Source of the DNA: Thermogemmatispora carboxidivorans
Lineage (GTDB): Bacteria; Chloroflexota; Ktedonobacteria; Ktedonobacterales; Ktedonobacteraceae
Direction: 5' to 3'
Assembly (NCBI RefSeq): GCF_000702505.1
Contig: NZ_JNIM01000001.1
Location: 3,658,001-3,722,000, forward strand
DNA: 64,000 nucleotides
Part shown: piece after piece, positions 62,508 to 64,000 of the stretch
How the letters are laid out: each line of letters begins with the position of its first letter
Position numbering within the stretch: position 1 is the first letter of the stretch
Position numbers and translations under genes: made by a program
Notes under the pieces: model-generated
The model's input: the letters and a program-made list of their open reading frames with translations, nothing else
What the model was told of the DNA's origin: nothing
The model's database searches: none

Positions 62508-62599
62508 TATATCCAATTTAACACAGAATACGGAGAACTGCAATAGCCTCGTATTCCTTCCTGGCGAGGAATTCGAGCTGAGTGGCTACTCTCACGCGC

Positions 62600-62998
62600 T
62601 CAGCGCCAATCGAGTACCGCCCCTTGCTGCACGTACTTCAGAAAGCCTTTGCGGCCCATGCTGTTCCTGAACGTCAGGCCGGGCAGCAGCGCATGTGAGA
62701 CAAAGGCGCGCGGCCTGCCAGTAGCATCCACCTCGTAGAGACCATTGTAGTGCTGCCAGCGCGGCAGGAAGCTGATTCCGAGAAGTGAGTGCAAGACGAA
62801 CAAGATAGAGGCCAGTATCTCCAGATGCCAGACAAAGAAGAGAAGAGCGAGGACAGTGACTACCAGCGCTCCAGCCAGGGGAGCAACCAGCATCTGTCTA
62901 GGAAGCGCCCAGGCCAGTGGTGGGGCATCCTCCCGCCACCAATAGCGGCAGACCACGAGCTGACGATCACTCAGCGGTTCTTGAGCCGAGCGTTCCAT
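62600..62998 (-). CDS. Small two-helix membrane protein
   Basis: The 132-residue protein starts at ATG 62998, with AAAGGAG nine bases upstream; the longer reading to 63088 is Pro/Gly/Arg-rich and unlikely. Two hydrophobic helices in the middle (QMLVAPLAGALVVTVLALLFFVW and LEILASILFVLHSLLGISFL) are flanked by a Trp-rich N-terminus (CRYWWREDAPPLAW) and a C-terminal cytoplasmic-type segment (WQHYNGLYEVDATGRPRAFV). No family is recognised. Confidence 0.55.
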   Translation of the reverse strand: MERSAQEPLSDRQLVVCRYWWREDAPPLAWALPRQMLVAPLAGALVVTVLALLFFVWHLEILASILFVLHSLLGISFLPRWQHYNGLYEVDATGRPRAFVSHALLPGLTFRNSMGRKGFLKYVQQGAVLDWR

Positions 62999-63308
62999 CC
63001 CCTTATCTCCTTTCCAATGCGGATCAGCCGGAGCGCCTGGGCGGTGCCTTCCGGGCATCGCTGGCGCTCCTGTTCGGCTTCCATTCACTATAAACGCAGG
63101 TGAAGTCGGTTACTCCAACAGAGGCGTCGGGAAGGGATGGCATCGGGAGAAGAGGGCAGGACGATGCAGGCGAGATGAGCGCAAGACAACGATGTGACCC
63201 TTTCCTTTCAAGGGTAGCCCCTCTTCATTCAACTCAGGCAGCTGCGGAGCTGCTTTTGCCGTCAGAGGTCCCCTATGGCAACAGTCCCGCGAGATCGTCC
63301 GTCAGCGG
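62999..63308. other. Intergenic region between two small membrane protein genes
   Basis: The 310 bases hold a TATAGT -10-like box on the minus strand near 63090 without a good -35. Nothing else is identified. Confidence 0.35.
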
Positions 63309-63845
63309 TTAGAGAAGTCTGACCAGGAGACCAAGCAGGAGCTGGAGGCCAAAGCCCAGGCACAGGACCTGCAAGAGTGTTGAGCGCGCTTCCTGCCGGC
63401 GGTAGAGGGCCGTCGCGACCGTGGCAATGATGAGCATCACTGGAAAGGAGGTGTTGAAGATGGAGAGTAAGGCCAGACCGTGCCGACCGCTGCCAATGGC
63501 TAGACAGAGAATGCCAAGCTCGCCTACCATAGCGCGGATATATCCCCGCAGTATTGTCGCGCTCACAGTTGGAAAGCGAAGAAGCCAGGGCTGTTGGCGC
63601 CGCCTGTACCAGATTTTTTCCAGGAGCTTGTAGGCCACCAGAAAGAGCAGCAATTGCCCCAGCAAGTTGAGCACGAGCAGGCCAGCCACCAGCACAACCC
63701 CTATTGACCAGGAGAGAGAGGTCTCGGCCTGGAGCAGGACCCCAGCCCCGCCCAGGGTCCCAAGACACAAGAGAGTATCGGGTCCAATCTGCCCTATCAC
63801 CTTCACCAGCGGCTGCAGCTGTGCTCTTCCTCTCTCTTCAGACAT
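63309..63845 (-). CDS. Hypothetical polytopic membrane protein
   Basis: The 178-residue protein starts at ATG 63845, with AAGGAGG nine bases upstream. It has about four hydrophobic helices: DTLLCLGTLGGAGVLLQA, SIGVVLVAGLLVLNLLGQLLLFLVAY, ALLSIFNTSFPVMLIIATVATAL and LLQVLCLGFGLQLLLGLLV. A basic loop lies in the middle (EKIWYRRRQQPWLLRF). No family is recognised. It overlaps the end of an upstream reading frame by 8 bases, so translation is probably coupled. Confidence 0.6.
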   Translation of the reverse strand: MSEERGRAQLQPLVKVIGQIGPDTLLCLGTLGGAGVLLQAETSLSWSIGVVLVAGLLVLNLLGQLLLFLVAYKLLEKIWYRRRQQPWLLRFPTVSATILRGYIRAMVGELGILCLAIGSGRHGLALLSIFNTSFPVMLIIATVATALYRRQEARSTLLQVLCLGFGLQLLLGLLVRLL

Positions 63846-64000
63846 GTAGCATTCCTCCTTCAATGATGGCTGCCGCCATGAGCAAGAAGAGGCAAACAAA
63901 TAATAAGAGATAAACCGTTTTTCGATGAATGGGCCAGCCACGCAGCAGCGACCAGAAAAGATCAAGCCCTACCTGAGTTGCAATGATCAGCGCGCTAAAT
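63838..64000 (-). CDS. C-terminal fragment of a membrane protein running off the right edge
   Basis: The minus strand is open from the window edge to a TGA at 63838-63840, giving about 54 residues. It has two hydrophobic stretches (ALIIATQVGLDLFWSLL and YLLLFVCLFLLMAAAII) around RGWPIHRKTV. No start lies within the window, so the gene begins beyond 64000. The ribosome-binding site of the next gene lies inside its last codons. Coding is inferred from the open frame, composition and tight overlap. Confidence 0.55.
   Translation of the reverse strand, partial: FSALIIATQVGLDLFWSLLRGWPIHRKTVYLLLFVCLFLLMAAAIIEGGMLHV

Overview
The window is about 64 kb of high-GC bacterial chromosome. No gene is a formal taxonomic marker, but the content points to Chloroflexota, class Ktedonobacteria, perhaps a Thermogemmatispora-like organism (inference). 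Pointers are actinobacteria-style FHA proteins next to RodA, a MEDS-domain protein, a Ser/Thr kinase fused to an extracellular binding domain, many promoters close to TTGACA-17-TATAAT, and very long antisense shadow ORFs from strong GC3 bias. I see no rRNA, tRNA, CRISPR array or intact insertion sequence.

Left part (1-17 kb). The 5' end of mutS is followed by a small membrane protein and two coiled-coil/acidic proteins of unknown function. A GT-C mannosyltransferase-like gene converges on a long minus-strand series: nusA, ylxR, infB, rbfA, nrnA, truB, ribF, fhaA, fhaB, rodA. This is the classic transcription/translation-factor operon joined to a cell-elongation module. It carries a nusA promoter with an attenuator-like palindrome in the leader, an internal infB promoter with a leader of about 390 nt, and a (GACA)7 repeat between nusA and ylxR.

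Middle part (17-40 kb). This region is a metabolic and signalling mosaic. It holds a nicotinamidase-like hydrolase, a MEDS protein, an alpha/beta hydrolase, and an IclR regulator followed by an MmgE/PrpD enzyme and a phosphosulfolactate-synthase homologue, with twin operators at the IclR start site. Further on are an orphan ABC ATPase, a PfkB kinase, a GHL10 glycosidase-like protein, a secreted phosphoesterase and an NTF2-like protein. The most distinctive pair is 34945-39293: a zinc-ribbon Ser/Thr kinase whose outer domain is a periplasmic-binding-protein fold, followed by a lipoprotein in which a paralogous binding domain is fused to a von Willebrand A domain.

Right part (39-64 kb). An Rpn-like nuclease gene is broken by one missing G. 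Next comes a complete type I restriction-modification operon (hsdR-hsdS-hsdM). Then follow a berberine-bridge-like oxidase, an EamA transporter, an aldo/keto reductase, an HTH-GAF regulator and a DUF2089 / SHOCT-like / DUF4097 operon. A GT39-like glycosyltransferase gene is broken in a G7 tract. The window ends with a lone sufB with a structured leader, a DHA2 efflux pump with its TetR regulator (N-terminus triplicated by an 81-bp tandem repeat), and small membrane proteins running off the right edge.
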